Below, piece after piece: positions 1-10,059 of a stretch of 64,000 bases of DNA. The translations under genes were made by a program, and so were the position numbers. Origin of the DNA: Amaurobius ferox (taxonomy: Eukaryota; Arthropoda; Arachnida; Araneae; Amaurobiidae). The stretch is taken from contig OX578150.1 of the NCBI GenBank assembly GCA_951213105.1, forward strand, positions 27,769,052 through 27,833,051, read 5' to 3'. The notes beneath the pieces were generated by a model. That model saw only the letters and a program-made list of their open reading frames with translations. It did not search any database and had not been told where the DNA came from. Positions within the stretch are counted from its first letter, which is position 1. Each line of letters starts with the position of its first letter.

Positions 1-1525
1 ATTATTGATTGGTGATGGGATGCTGCTTCAATCAACAATACGTCAGGATTCATCTTGAAATTAATTTCCAGAATTCCTTCATCATTATCATTGTTCCTTG
101 CTTCAACTTCAATACTAGGATTTGGTGTAATCATATGTCTATCTTTTTTAAATATATATTTCTTCCATAATACTATTAGAGATTTGGTATGTTGGACTTG
201 TCATTCAAGGTTACATTAAAACAAAAGATTTCAACGTATCTGGAAGAAGTTTGGACTCAAGTGTTTGAAGGAATAAATATCTCATTGTTTGTCTCATGAG
301 TTTTCTTACTCATCAGCTCTATGTCTGTGTTCCATGCATTTGTTGAAGTCTACATTAAATGGGAAAATATCACTTTTTTTAAAGCACTTTGAATTTTGAT
401 GGCATCAACTGTAGCATCAAAAGCTTCTTTTAACATGTGGTTAAAATTTCCTCTATTTATTGTCTTTCAATTGCTATTCTTCTGTTTCCAATGACGGATT
501 GAAGTTCTCCATGAAGCTTTCAGTGGGTGGAAAGCACCTACATCACAGGGCTAAGGTACATTGTCACATTTGGTAGAAAATTGAAGAGGAAGATTTGTTT
601 CTTTGAGAAAAATTTGTGCTCAATTCCAGGTTGATATGGGATTTATGCCCATCTAGAAGTAATAATACAAGAAATTTTATGCTATTGATATTCAACCATG
701 GATAAAAATAGTTCGCAACATATTCATAGAATATTGGTACAACCATCTATCATAAGTCACTTCCAATAAAGTAATTAAGGAGAGTGATTCATCAATACCC
801 CACAGAATCTTTTGTTATGGTAAACGACCATCGGAGGCACTTTTTTTCCCGATTGCAGGGAAATTGGCTGACACTGTGATACTTTCTTTTTTTCCCCAGG
901 TGCTATTGTTTGTGTAGAAATTGTCATAATTTTTCGGATCCATTACCTCTCTTGTTTTCGGGCAGCAATCAGCTCCAGTTTCATCAGCATTATACATACT
1001 ATCTCCATCTAGAAAAATGTCAAAACAATGTTGAGTTTTCCTCTTCAAGGTATTTCTGGAGTTTTCGGAACTATTCTTGAATATTAGCATCTGTAAGGCA
1101 AGCCTTGCCTTAAGAAATTATTTCTACATTATGTTGTGTTACCAATAGATGTCAATTTAGGAAAAGCGACAACCATTTTTCTCCTGGATGATTGTCTACA
1201 AATGGATTTGTTTCTTTCATTACACTGTAAACAACATCTTTAACTTCATATTTATGCATATAAAATTCAATTTTCACTTTTTCAACTATCTAATCTTCAA
1301 GGAGTTTTTCTTCTGCAAAAGACAGTATTGGTAGTGATCCAACACGGCTGCTTTTGATTGTTTTCCCTTGTAATTTTGTAGACAACATTGCTTTTGGAGT
1401 ATTGAATTGAAGAGATGTCTTGTTTTAGCTGAGCCACAAGGCATCTTCAATTAGTACTTGAACCTTTCATACTTCTTTTTTATTGAACCTTCTTGGTTAC
1501 CACTCAGGCTTTTTTCATCAGTCAT
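1..1525 (-). pseudogene. pogo/Tigger (DDE_1)-like transposase remnant
   Basis: Read on the minus strand, this stretch encodes broken pieces of a cut-and-paste transposase of the pogo/Tigger/jerky type. A start codon at 1525 opens a short N-terminal piece (MTDEKSLSGNQEG) that stops after about 22 codons. Positions 1090-815 contain a DETG motif followed by GKKESITVSANFPAIGKK, the arrangement found around the first catalytic Asp of DDE_1 proteins. Positions 746-564 contain LLLLDGHKSHINLEL, matching the second catalytic-Asp block. Further downstream (about 560-330) the conserved DVGAFHPLKASWR-like segment can be read. Stops and frameshifts separate these blocks, so the element is dead. The 3' end runs off the window and no terminal repeat was seen. 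Family recognised by motif order; the subfamily is a guess. Confidence 0.72.
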
Positions 1526-1834
1526 CTAAAAACAAAGAAAAATAATAAAATAGCTTCCCTAAAAATGTAGGTTATGTTGGACATCACAAAATGATAATAA
1601 ACATAACTGTTTAATCGCTAATGGAGTAAAACTAATAGTTATTTTGTTTTGATTTTCTGCAACACAAACAAATCGCAGTAAGTGAACTTTATTGACTGAT
1701 TTTTTACCATTTGCTTAGTCAGTTATTAAACAGCTCCTCATCTTAAAATTTGGCCATGCTATAATGTTTGAAACAATCAGAGTCATAACTTAGACATGCA
1801 TATGTAAGGTATTTTTTATAGGCAGTGAATAAAA

Positions 1835-1869
<35 letters not shown>

Positions 1870-2170
1870 CTATAGAACTATTTATATTTTCGGTTCCTGT
1901 TTCATTGATCTGGTAGAAACCCAACCCTGATTCCTCAAGTCTAATAATAGATTACTACTGTGCCTGTTTTGAAAAGCATTTTGTGTAACATTTATTTCAT
2001 ATTAGTGTATAATTGTATACCTAATTGCCTAACCTTATCTAACAAAAAAACTGTTTCCATTTTTATGAAGTCTCGATACTCGTAAAAAGTTCACTCTTTC
2101 TTACTTGTGGTCAGTAATTCTCTTTTACATATATATTTTGTACAGCCATGTGCATTTTCAGAAAAATAGC
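1526..2170. other. AT-rich intergenic or UBC9 intron, no gene seen
   Basis: No coding signal is visible on either strand. The only structure is the TA microsatellite at 1839-1868. Confidence 0.5.
1839..1868. repeat. (TA)n microsatellite
   Basis: About 15 uninterrupted TA dinucleotides. Confidence 0.95.
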
Positions 2171-2755
2171 TAAGTGATATCTCCAAAACCAAAAATATAT
2201 ATACTTTTGGTTTTGGTTTTATATTACCCCTCCCCCACCTTCAGAATGTTGAATCTATATCAGTCATCATCTAAGCTCTATCTGTTGCCAATTTTTAGAA
2301 ATAGATGTTTGAAGAATTTTTTTTTAATTGGAAGCGAAAAAAAAAGTGAAACAAAATTAAAACAGAAGTGGAAATCTTCATTAAATGTCTATTCTCATCC
2401 CGATTTGAATGCTGAATTCATGTCAGTCGTCATCTCAGCTCTATCTACAGCTAATCAAAGTTTTAAGAAAAATATTTGAATCGAAAATGAAACTAGCAGT
2501 GAAAATTCTTAGTGAACCACTCTACCTCCCCCAAAATTTGATTTTGAATCCATATCAGTTATCATCTAAGCTCTAGCCAATTATGAAATATAGGCATTTC
2601 AAGTAAAATAAAAATTTTTGAATAGGAAATGAAAAAAAAAAACTGATGTAAATCTTTAGTGAATCTCCTACCCTCTCCTGTATATGATGATAACTCTAAA
2701 TCAATCATTATCTGAGTTTTAGCCATAGAAAATCTGAAGAAATACACATTTCAAG
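2170..2755. repeat. diverged satellite-like tandem repeat
   Basis: A motif close to ATCATCTAAGCTCTA recurs near 2266, 2429, 2561 and 2706, giving irregular monomers of about 130-165 bp. Each copy also carries a T/C-rich block (CTACCTCCCCC-like), a phrase like TTTGAATCCATATCAGT, and a run like AATGAAAAAAAAAA. A further diverged monomer of the same family lies at 54525-54725, so this is a dispersed family. The 101-codon open frame at 2174-2479 lies inside these monomers and has no protein-like features. Confidence 0.7.
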
Positions 2756-3470
2756 GAATCATTTTTCTGAAAATAATATCACGTAATATTGCTCAACCAC
2801 GATTGAATGAAAGCCAAGGTACTCGCAAAAATATTCGTTAAATTGGGGTACTACTGCATAAAACTAAAGTCTTACCCTTAGATGCTTTTTAAAATTTGAC
2901 CCATTTATAACCACACATTTTAGTTTGTATAATTAGCATTCTGTCTCAACTTTTCTATTATAATCAATAGATATCTCTATAAAACATTTTTGATCTAATA
3001 CTGCACATTGTGCACATTAATTTCCATTAATTTCCCTGATATATTTTTTCTCGAACAGAAGCATCTTCCATTTTTTCTCATGTCTTTGTAATAACTAACT
3101 GCATTGCTACTCTTTACTTTACTCAAAAAACAATAAGAAAAAAAATTGAATGCACAGCAGAACTTAGATTCCCTATGTTTCTGTTTTTGCAAAGAATGCA
3201 ACTTCAAAGCTCTTTTCTTACCCCCTTTCCTTTCATACATGGACAGAAAAGAGTCAACTTCCAAACAACAACATCATTATATGGACATAAAGTTTATAAC
3301 TGGAATTACATTTTTCAGAGACCATAAATATCCCAATAATTAACATCTTTATCATCAGGTTGTAACATCTTTATCATCAGATGTTTAGATTAACTCTTAA
3401 ATGAATTCAATGCCTAGACAAAATACAGATTAGCAATGTTTTCTCTTTCGCAAATTGTTTACTTATGGTT
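2756..3470. other. AT-rich sequence, nothing recognised
   Basis: Short open frames on both strands (for example 2995-3264 minus) overlap each other and show no recognisable domain. A short direct repeat (AACATCTTTATCATCAG) occurs near 3342 and 3364. Confidence 0.4.
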
Positions 3471-3474
3471 TAAA

Positions 3475-3639
3475 TATTATCTGAAGAAATGTATTTTGAC
3501 TATTTTGAAAATACAAAATACTTTTAAAATGTATTTTCGATACATTACCAAAGAAAAAACTAGTTTTTTCAGTTTAAAATACAAATGTATTTTGAAAATG
3601 TATTTCAAATACATGTATTTTTGATACTGCCCAACTCTG
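3475..3639. mobile_element. MITE-like fragment with hAT-type end
   Basis: A stretch built from repeated TGTATTTT/AAAATACA motifs ends in CTGCCCAACTCTG (3627-3639), the reverse complement of CAGAGTTGGGCAG. A CAGAGTTGGGCA-type terminus next to AAATAC repeats is, as I recall, a common hAT-family end. No opposite end or target-site duplication was identified, so this may be a solo end or a truncated copy. Confidence 0.5.
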
Positions 3640-4332
3640 GTTTGTACCAACATCATTCTTTGTTCTTTTCACAGATCTCACAAATTTTTTTTTCTTTGTA
3701 GAAATATAGTATTAAAAAAACAGAATAAAAAATTAATGTTTTTACCTCTTGAAAAACAACTTGCTGCAAGTAATATTTTGTTAGAAAATGAAACCCATGT
3801 GCTCAATGCAAATGATATCAAATTTTTAAATATATATAAAAAAGGAATTATTATTTATATTTATAGCCAGGAGAATAAAATACTTATATCAGACACAATA
3901 ATAGCTATTTAACATAAAAATAAACCTCTAATATGCAATAATATAACAGGTCCCTGAAACATATCAGTGACCTCTAAATATTTACTTCTACCAGTCATTT
4001 ACTTGTATAATATTTTTTAATGTATCATTGTCATGTCACTGGAGCATTGTTTTGAAATTAAAATATGTAATAAACAGTTGAAATTAAAATATGTATTATA
4101 CAGAGTTTTGATAAAAGAATGAATTGGTCTGTTAAGTCAATTTGTTTTTTTATAAATTCTTGGGAATGAAATATTTAAACTGCTATGTAACACAGAATAA
4201 CTTAAGAAGTTTTAATTTCAGAGATAAAAATTCTGAGTATACAAATAATATGTGTATTTGACATCATGTGAATTAAGCTGACTGTAATTTAGCTATCTTA
4301 TACGTACGTCTCTATAACTGATATTTTTACAG
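3640..4332. other. UBC9 intron upstream of the first visible exon
   Basis: AT-rich and without coding signal. It ends in the acceptor AG at 4331-4332. I looked for the exon that should encode the first 22 or so residues of UBC9 in 1-4332 and did not find it. Confidence 0.55.
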
Positions 4333-4416
4333 GGCTTTGTTGCAAAACCAATGAAAAATCCTGATGAAACTTTAAATCTCATGAATTGGGAATGTGCAAT
4401 ACCAGGAAAAAAATCG
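4333..4416 (+). CDS. UBE2I: UBC9 SUMO-conjugating enzyme, exon (residues about 23-50)
   Basis: This is the first of five coding exons of the SUMO E2 enzyme (UBC9; lesswright in Drosophila). The enzyme takes SUMO from the E1 as a thioester and passes it to lysines of mainly nuclear targets. The exon is 84 nt, in phase 0, bounded by AG (4331-4332) and GT (4417-4418). It reads [10 protein letters not shown] then [15 protein letters not shown], which matches the SUMO/E1-contact face of UBC9 and is unlike ubiquitin E2s. The five exons total 414 nt, 137 codons plus stop, against 158 residues in human UBC9. The missing 22 or so N-terminal residues must lie upstream of the window. All junctions are GT-AG with consistent phase and there is no frameshift, so the gene looks functional. 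Confidence 0.96.
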
Positions 4417-4531
4417 GTAATTCATTTTTTATTTTGAACCTCATATAATAATTGTACTTTGTTTATTGCATTTAAAGTATTGCAATTGTTATTATGAGAT
4501 ACTTAATAAAAATTTTGTTTTCAATGTATAG

Positions 4532-4604
4532 ACTCCATGGGAAGGTGGCATGTACAAACTAAGAATGATTTTCAAGGATGATTATCCATCCACTCCTCCA
4601 AAAT
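4532..4604 (+). CDS. UBE2I: UBC9 exon (residues about 51-75)
   Basis: Follows a 115-bp intron. The exon is 73 nt and ends with one base of a split codon. It encodes [12 protein letters not shown] followed by [11 protein letters not shown], the beta-strand and loop region of the E2 fold. Acceptor AG is at 4530-4531 and donor GTAAGT starts at 4605. The split Cys codon is completed by the first two bases of the next exon. Confidence 0.96.
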
Positions 4605-4917
4605 GTAAGTTATTTGCAAAGCAAATTTCTTATCTGTTTTATTTAATATAAATTTATTGAAACTGCACTAATAGGAGAGAGTGAGGCACCTTGGAAACCT
4701 GTTCAGTTTTTGATTTTGATACATAAGTAATGAATACTTTTGTTTTCAAAACCTTTTTAATGAACCTTGGGACAATGCATATAATGGAAAAAGCATTATT
4801 GATTGTCAACTTTTTTGAGACAAATTTTTAGTTATATTACTCAATTTAAATAAGTAACATGACAGACTCTGGATTTCAGCAGTAACATTTTTATACAATG
4901 GACATACAGAAAAGTCC

Positions 4918-5825
4918 ATATTAGGGGAAATTTCTTGAGAACAAAGATAAATATCCATATTTTTTTAATGCAACTGCATAGGAAACTTCTATGCTACTGC
5001 ACTGCAAGACAACTTTGGGGGCTGACCCTCTTAGTTTAGGTGGGTAGGGGTTATCTCGCTCCCTTTTAAAGATAGAAAAAATGTCAATTACAAAGTTGTA
5101 GATCTGCCAAATTAGTATAAAAATATTTGTCCGACAAAAAAACTGCAAATAATTATCCAAAAAATATTTTTGAACTGTGAATACATCTGGCAACAGTTGT
5201 ATAACAAACAATTTAATAATATTTGTTTGAATACTAACTGTTTTATTTGACAGACGATTTGTCAGTAAACATTATCGTACGTAATCAAAACCAGAAAAAT
5301 AAGTAAGTTAATTTGAGGTTGACAGAATATTCTTTCTATTTGCTGTATTGTATCCTTATGCTATGTGTTTGTCACTTCATCCTATTTTTATTTCAATTTT
5401 ATGAGCCATGTTTACTAATGAAAAATATTGTGAAATGATCCTTATTTTTGGAAAATATAACTGGAATGCCAGTGCAGTCGAACAATTATGCACTTTGCAT
5501 TTCTCAATGCAAGGCATTCCAATTGTTTGATTACATAATTGTTGTTTTATATGGGCAGTCTATTTCTTAATTTTCAGAGTTCTTTTCAGTTTTTACTATC
5601 TGATAAACACATTTTTATACTAATTTGTAATTACTCTGACTTTGAATTTGACTTTTTTCTGTAACTCTAAAGGGAGCAAGATAGCTCCTCTTCTCCCATA
5701 AGAAGGGGGTTTGCCCCCCTCCCCCCCAAATTGTCTTATCATGCAGCACTATAGGGATTTCCTATGTAGCTGTATTACAAAATCAAGAATAACTTGCTTC
5801 GTTCTTGAGAAATTTCCTGTGATAC
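4918..5825. mobile_element. fold-back (inverted-repeat) element in UBC9 intron
   Basis: The left end (about 4918-5070) and the reverse complement of the right end (about 5665-5825) share a series of matching blocks. These are GGAAATTTCTTGAGAAC / GGAAATTTCTCAAGAAC, then GCATAGGAAA / ACATAGGAAA, then a G-rich run, then TATCTCGCTCCCTTT / TATCTTGCTCCCTTT. The arms are about 150 bp and diverged; the centre is unrelated AT-rich DNA. No transposase is present, so this is probably a non-autonomous DNA element. The open frame at 4921-5211 (minus) is inside the arm and is not a gene. Confidence 0.65.
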
Positions 5826-6549
5826 AGACTTAAAAAATGTAGTCACTTGAATAACAAAGTCTTAAATAAAACATCTACAGTAAATTAAAATAATTACTTA
5901 CAGCAATCACTGCAAAAAACAATTCCATCAGCTATCCCAAGTGGCCAAGATTCTTTTTGAAGGCTCCCATGCTTTTAGGCTTAATTTTATAATGACCATT
6001 TTACATCTAATTTCACAATAAAGATGCCTGTTTCTTTGACATGTAGTTTTATTTAAACAAATTAAGTTGTAATCCTACTGTTTTTGTCTACAAATAAAAA
6101 AGTTTGATAATTTAGTACCTAATTGCAATACAGCTTTCAAAACGCAGCCTCAAACTCACAGGAGGGTTATTTACTAGTATGTATAAAATAACAAGATTTT
6201 AATCTCAAACCTGCTTGGATCATTGCACATGAAATCAGCACATTTCAGAATAAATGGGTGCTTAACCATTTCATTGTTTTAATTCCTACCATGGTTTGTA
6301 CCATTTCTGTGACCTTCAATCTGTGATTTTCATTAGACCAAAACAATTTTTAGTTTTCCTATTTATCACCATTTTTGATCTGGGCCTACTTTTACTTACC
6401 GGAAAAGGTTAAAATTCCAGTTTTCTGTGTTTTGCGGAATGACTATAACTTTTTAACTATCCAAGATAACTAAACAAACTCCCTTTTCACCTAAAAATGA
6501 ACATTTTAAGCATTCAGACTGCATTTCAGTTGTATATAGTTTAACAAGA
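5826..6549. other. UBC9 intron, nothing recognised
   Basis: AT-rich with no open frame of note; no exon-like segment with splice sites was seen. Confidence 0.45.
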
Positions 6550-6554
6550 TTAAA

Positions 6555-7535
6555 ATGGATTTAAACTCGTCAGATATTAATTGCATAATTGACATTTTCA
6601 GATGGATATAGCTTCAGAAGGGCTAAAAACCAGTACCTAATATTTTTCTCGCAAAGAAGAGGAAGATGACTTTTAGCTAATAAAAAAAAAATCCATTTTT
6701 AAAACCCCTTTCTATAGTTTTTTAACACTAAACTTGCCAACATTTCAAAAATTGTATATTTTAAGATTATATATCTTGGGAAGGGGGGCTTACCAAAAAT
6801 TTGTAATTTTTTTAGTTAACTACCCTATCTGTATAAGTGGTATGAATTTTATTTTGTAGTTCAGTCTGGTTTTAGAACTATGAGGACTCAAAGGTGTGGT
6901 AAAAAAAGCACTCACAATAAACAAAAAGTTATTCTTTTTGGCCGCTGTTATGCGAAAATGTAATGAATATCATTAAAAACTCTTTCTAATTAGATGTATG
7001 ATACCTTATATATGACATTTTGAGCTTACCTTATTGCTCAGTTAGGATAAATGGGAAAATTCCAAATTTTGTAAAATTAAGACCAAGCACTGTCATTAAA
7101 ATCATCACCGTCAAACTAAGGGCAAGAAAACGTCAGAAATGAAATTTATATTTTCTGTTTATCATGGAGGGGGTGAAATCTTGAATACATTATGACCGGT
7201 TAGATATGCTTAAAATATAATATATAACTGTTTTTAATGGCATATTAATTACATTTGCCCTTAATAATAGCCTAAATGCATAACTTTTTGTTTATCAAGA
7301 GAATGTTTATTTTTAATCCTGCTTTGCATCCTTATAATTCTAAAACCATACTGAATGGCAAGTTTAGTATTAAAAACTGTAGAGAGATTTTAAAAATATA
7401 ATTTTTTCTTGATAAACGAAAAGTTATCTTCCTCTAGTTTGTGCATATATATATATATTCCTGCTTTTTAGCCCTTTTGGTGTTATAGCCACCTGAAAAT
7501 TGTAATTTTGCAACAATAATATTCTACATTAATTA
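6555..7535. mobile_element. long imperfect palindrome (fold-back element)
   Basis: Successive blocks on the left are matched, in reverse order and complemented, on the right. AAGGGCTAAAAACCAG (about 6617) pairs with the region at about 7467-7482. TTTTAACACTAAACTTGCCA (about 6720) pairs with TGGCAAGTTTAGTATTAAAA (about 7358). CTGGTTTTAGAACTAT (about 6867) pairs with ATAATTCTAAAACCAT (about 7335). AACAAAAAGTTAT (about 6920) pairs with ATAACTTTTTGTTTA (about 7281). The arms are about 400 bp and diverged, with a centre near 7000-7100. There is no coding capacity. The tRNA-like SINE lies immediately downstream. Confidence 0.62.
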
Positions 7536-7596
7536 AAACAACCGTGGGCCAATTGGAATCATGGGACTACAATTCATTGTTCAAGAGATATTTAGT

Positions 7597-7880
7597 AGTT
7601 GTTGAAACCCAGACCGTCCGACCTACCAGAAAGGTGTAAGGTAACAGTTTGGACGGTCGGGAAGTGCCATCCAATTTAGACCGGAACCCAGTGGGGGAGG
7701 CATCCACAGGGACCGTACCCTCCTTCCCCTACCACCAACCTCTCGGAAGGACTTTCGGACCCACATGTTTAACGTGATCGTACTCCGCATGAACACGGTG
7801 GCAGTTTTGGCAGTTGCTGGAATCGAACCCGGGCCTACCGAGTGCAACTCCAGCACGCTAACCAATGGGCTACCGCGCCC
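7597..7880 (-). mobile_element. tRNA-derived SINE
   Basis: On the minus strand the element begins near 7880 with a tRNA-like head. An A-box-like TAGCCCATTGGTTAGCGTGC is followed by a B box GGTTCGATTCC, the internal RNA polymerase III promoter. It is about 284 bp and flanked by the direct repeat AGATATTTAGT (7586-7596 and 7881-7891), a clear target-site duplication. The 3' part ends in GGTAGGTCGGACGGTCTGG-like sequence, also found as isolated pieces at 13091-13121 and 22027-22056. The 80-codon minus-strand open frame 7623-7865 lies wholly inside it and is not a gene. Confidence 0.85.
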
Positions 7881-7969
7881 AGATATTTAGTGGTGAAATT
7901 TTTTTAAACATCCTGTATAACATGAGTTGTCAATGTTATTCGATTCAAAAACATTTTATTTATTTTTAG

Positions 7970-8079
7970 GCAAATTTGAGCCACCACTTTTCCACCCAAA
8001 TGTGTATCCTTCAGGCACTGTGTGCCTTTCCCTTTTGGATGAAGAGAAAGACTGGCGTCCTGCAATAACCATCAAACAG
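7970..8079 (+). CDS. UBE2I: UBC9 catalytic exon (residues about 75-111)
   Basis: This exon carries the E2 active site. It completes a split Cys codon, then reads [20 protein letters not shown], containing the HPN motif and the catalytic Cys (Cys93 in human numbering) inside GTVCLS. It continues into [16 protein letters not shown]. It is 110 nt, with acceptor TTTTTAG and donor GTGAAC. All residues of the HPN-x-C core are present, which argues for an active enzyme. The next intron is 14.4 kb. Confidence 0.97.
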
Positions 8080-8191
8080 GTGAACTCTCCTGATAAATAT
8101 CTCTAATATATTTATTTCAAGTGTGTATTCTATAGTGGTTGGTTTTAGTCATGTTTTGTTATATATATAAACATTTCAAAAGTATAGTAAA

Positions 8192-8342
8192 ATCTAGTTA
8201 AAGTGACCACCCTTGGGACCTTGAAAACTGACCACTTTATGAAATGGCAGTGGTTACTATATGGAAGTGGTATGGTCACTTTAAGAAATGTGGTCACTTT
8301 AGCCAGGTAGTCAATATGCCAAGGTGGCCACTTTACGAGGTT
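8192..8342. mobile_element. short MITE-like repeat with AAAGTGACCACC ends
   Basis: The left end AGTTAAAGTGACCACC and the reverse complement of the right end (CTCGTAAAGTGGCCACC) are similar inverted ends of about 18 bp. The inside is made of further GGTCACTTTA / TAAAGTGACC motifs. There is no coding capacity. A target-site duplication was not resolved. Confidence 0.45.
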
Positions 8343-8462
8343 TATTCCTTTTCTGTTTTTTCATTATTTTTGGCTTGTATATTCTAAAGTTAAAATGACT
8401 TTATTAAAAGCAACATACAACACAAAATTAATAGTATTGGCCAGTTTTAAAGACAGATAACC

Positions 8463-8969
8463 TTCTTTGTCAGAACACAAGAAACAGAACTTTCACTTAT
8501 GAGAGCGTGATCAGTAATTGATGTTAGAACAGCAGTTGTAACTAAAATAGGGAAAGGCGGTTGTCAATAGCAAAAAGATGTATAAAACCAAGGAGAACCA
8601 AAAAGGATGTAACAAGAGGTAGGACACTGAATGAATGGTAAGCCACCAAAGACTGAAGTAGGCGTCAAACAAAGGATTCAAAGAACTTGTTCAGTGAGTA
8701 AAGCTATGAACTTCAACGTCGGACTAAGTTTGGATAGTTTGGATGATTTATTTGTTTGGACACTTAGGCTTGCAGTTTTTCTCACTGAACAAGTTCTTTG
8801 AATCCTTTGTTGGATGTTCACTTTCCTCTTTGGTATTTTACCATTCATGTCCTATCTCTAGTTCTTTTCTCCTTGGTGTTTTTACCACTTTTTTTTCTTT
8901 TCGCTATTGCAGTTGCTAATCTCACTCCCATGAGTGAAGGCTGTGTTTTTTGTATGTTCTGACAAAGAA
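8463..8969. mobile_element. fold-back element in the UBC9 14.4-kb intron
   Basis: The outer ends TTCTTTGTCAGAAC (8463-8476) and GTTCTGACAAAGAA (8956-8969) are perfect complements. The inner arms at 8668-8698 and 8781-8811 are perfect over 31 bp. Intermediate blocks such as CCAAGGAGAA and TTCTCCTTGG also pair. The arms are about 230 bp with an unpaired centre of about 80 bp. No transposase is visible. Confidence 0.75.
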
Positions 8970-9240
8970 TGCTGTTCCTTGACTTCAGAAATAGATGCTA
9001 TTCACTTTGTATTTTTTATGTTGTTTTTAATGAAAGTTATTTAAGTTTTATTACATTACCAGCAGTTTGAGCTATATGGAGTATATAATATAAAGAAACT
9101 TAAAATTCACAATATACAAATTCCTATAGTATACTAAATGACATTGTTAACCAAAATGTTGTGTTAAAATATTTAATTTAATGCTCTTAAATAGAAGTTT
9201 AAGAATCTCTGTTCTTGCTATACAAAATTGTCTTTGTGAG

Positions 9241-9960
9241 CAGATCTGAAGAATAAAACATCCTGTCCCCTTTTGTAAGCAAATTTACAAAAAGTATAAA
9301 ATTGAATCAATATATGCAAAATAAAAGCGTTGAAATTGTATTGGACCCGTATTACTTATATACACGAATGTTAGAAGATATAATCTGTGTATTAGTAGGT
9401 TACATGTATAAATTGAAAATATCAATAAACCCGTAATCTTTAAACCTTAACTGTAGTAATTGAATCCAATATATACCTAAATGAAAGAGGTAAAATTATA
9501 TGGAAAGATATACCTGTACTAACTATAATGTCGTAGATTAGAAGATATCTGTCTGTGTGTTAGTAGAAGATTACCCGTATTACAATATGAGTCTCAAAAA
9601 TCTTTGCCAAAATAAAACAGATGACATAATTCAAAATGTCAATAATCCCTGTAATCTTTAATCCAGAAGGCCATAATTGATTGCAATATATATCAAAATA
9701 TATACCAATGTACCTGTACTACTTATATTCTCATAGATTAGAAGATATACCCATGCATCTGTAGAAGATTACACGTACAACGTACAATATATGAGTTTCA
9801 ACAATTTTTGCTATAATAAAATAATGGCATAATAACTTGAAAATATTAGTAATCTCTGAATCAATAATCCCCGAAAATATCAATAATAATAATGTTTAAA
9901 CCTGAAGAATGTAATTGATATTATCCAGTCAAAAATGCATTGTCAATGAAATTTATTTTA
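9241..9960. repeat. left part of a composite dispersed repeat
   Basis: Begins GATCTGAAGAATAAAAC, a terminus shared with a second copy starting at 20405. The body holds loose internal repeats of phrases such as TTAGAAGATATA and AATCTTTAAACC roughly every 150-200 bp. It is non-coding and flows into the segment that carries the hairpin array. Confidence 0.55.
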
Positions 9961-10059
9961 TACTAGCCGCCTTTGGCGACCAGCCTGTTCGCTACCCTTG
10001 AAAATCCTGACAGTGGCAAGCTCGCTTTTTAACGATGCTGCTCAGCGAAAAAGTTTTTT

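Noticed and set aside
1..4332. The missing first coding exon of UBC9
   Set aside because: No segment resembling the conserved N-terminal helix (LAQERKAWRKDHPFGF type) was found on the plus strand; it must lie upstream of the window.
7800..7880. A functional tRNA gene on the minus strand (A and B boxes present)
   Set aside because: The body does not continue into an acceptor stem; it runs into a 284-bp element with target-site duplications, so it is a SINE head.
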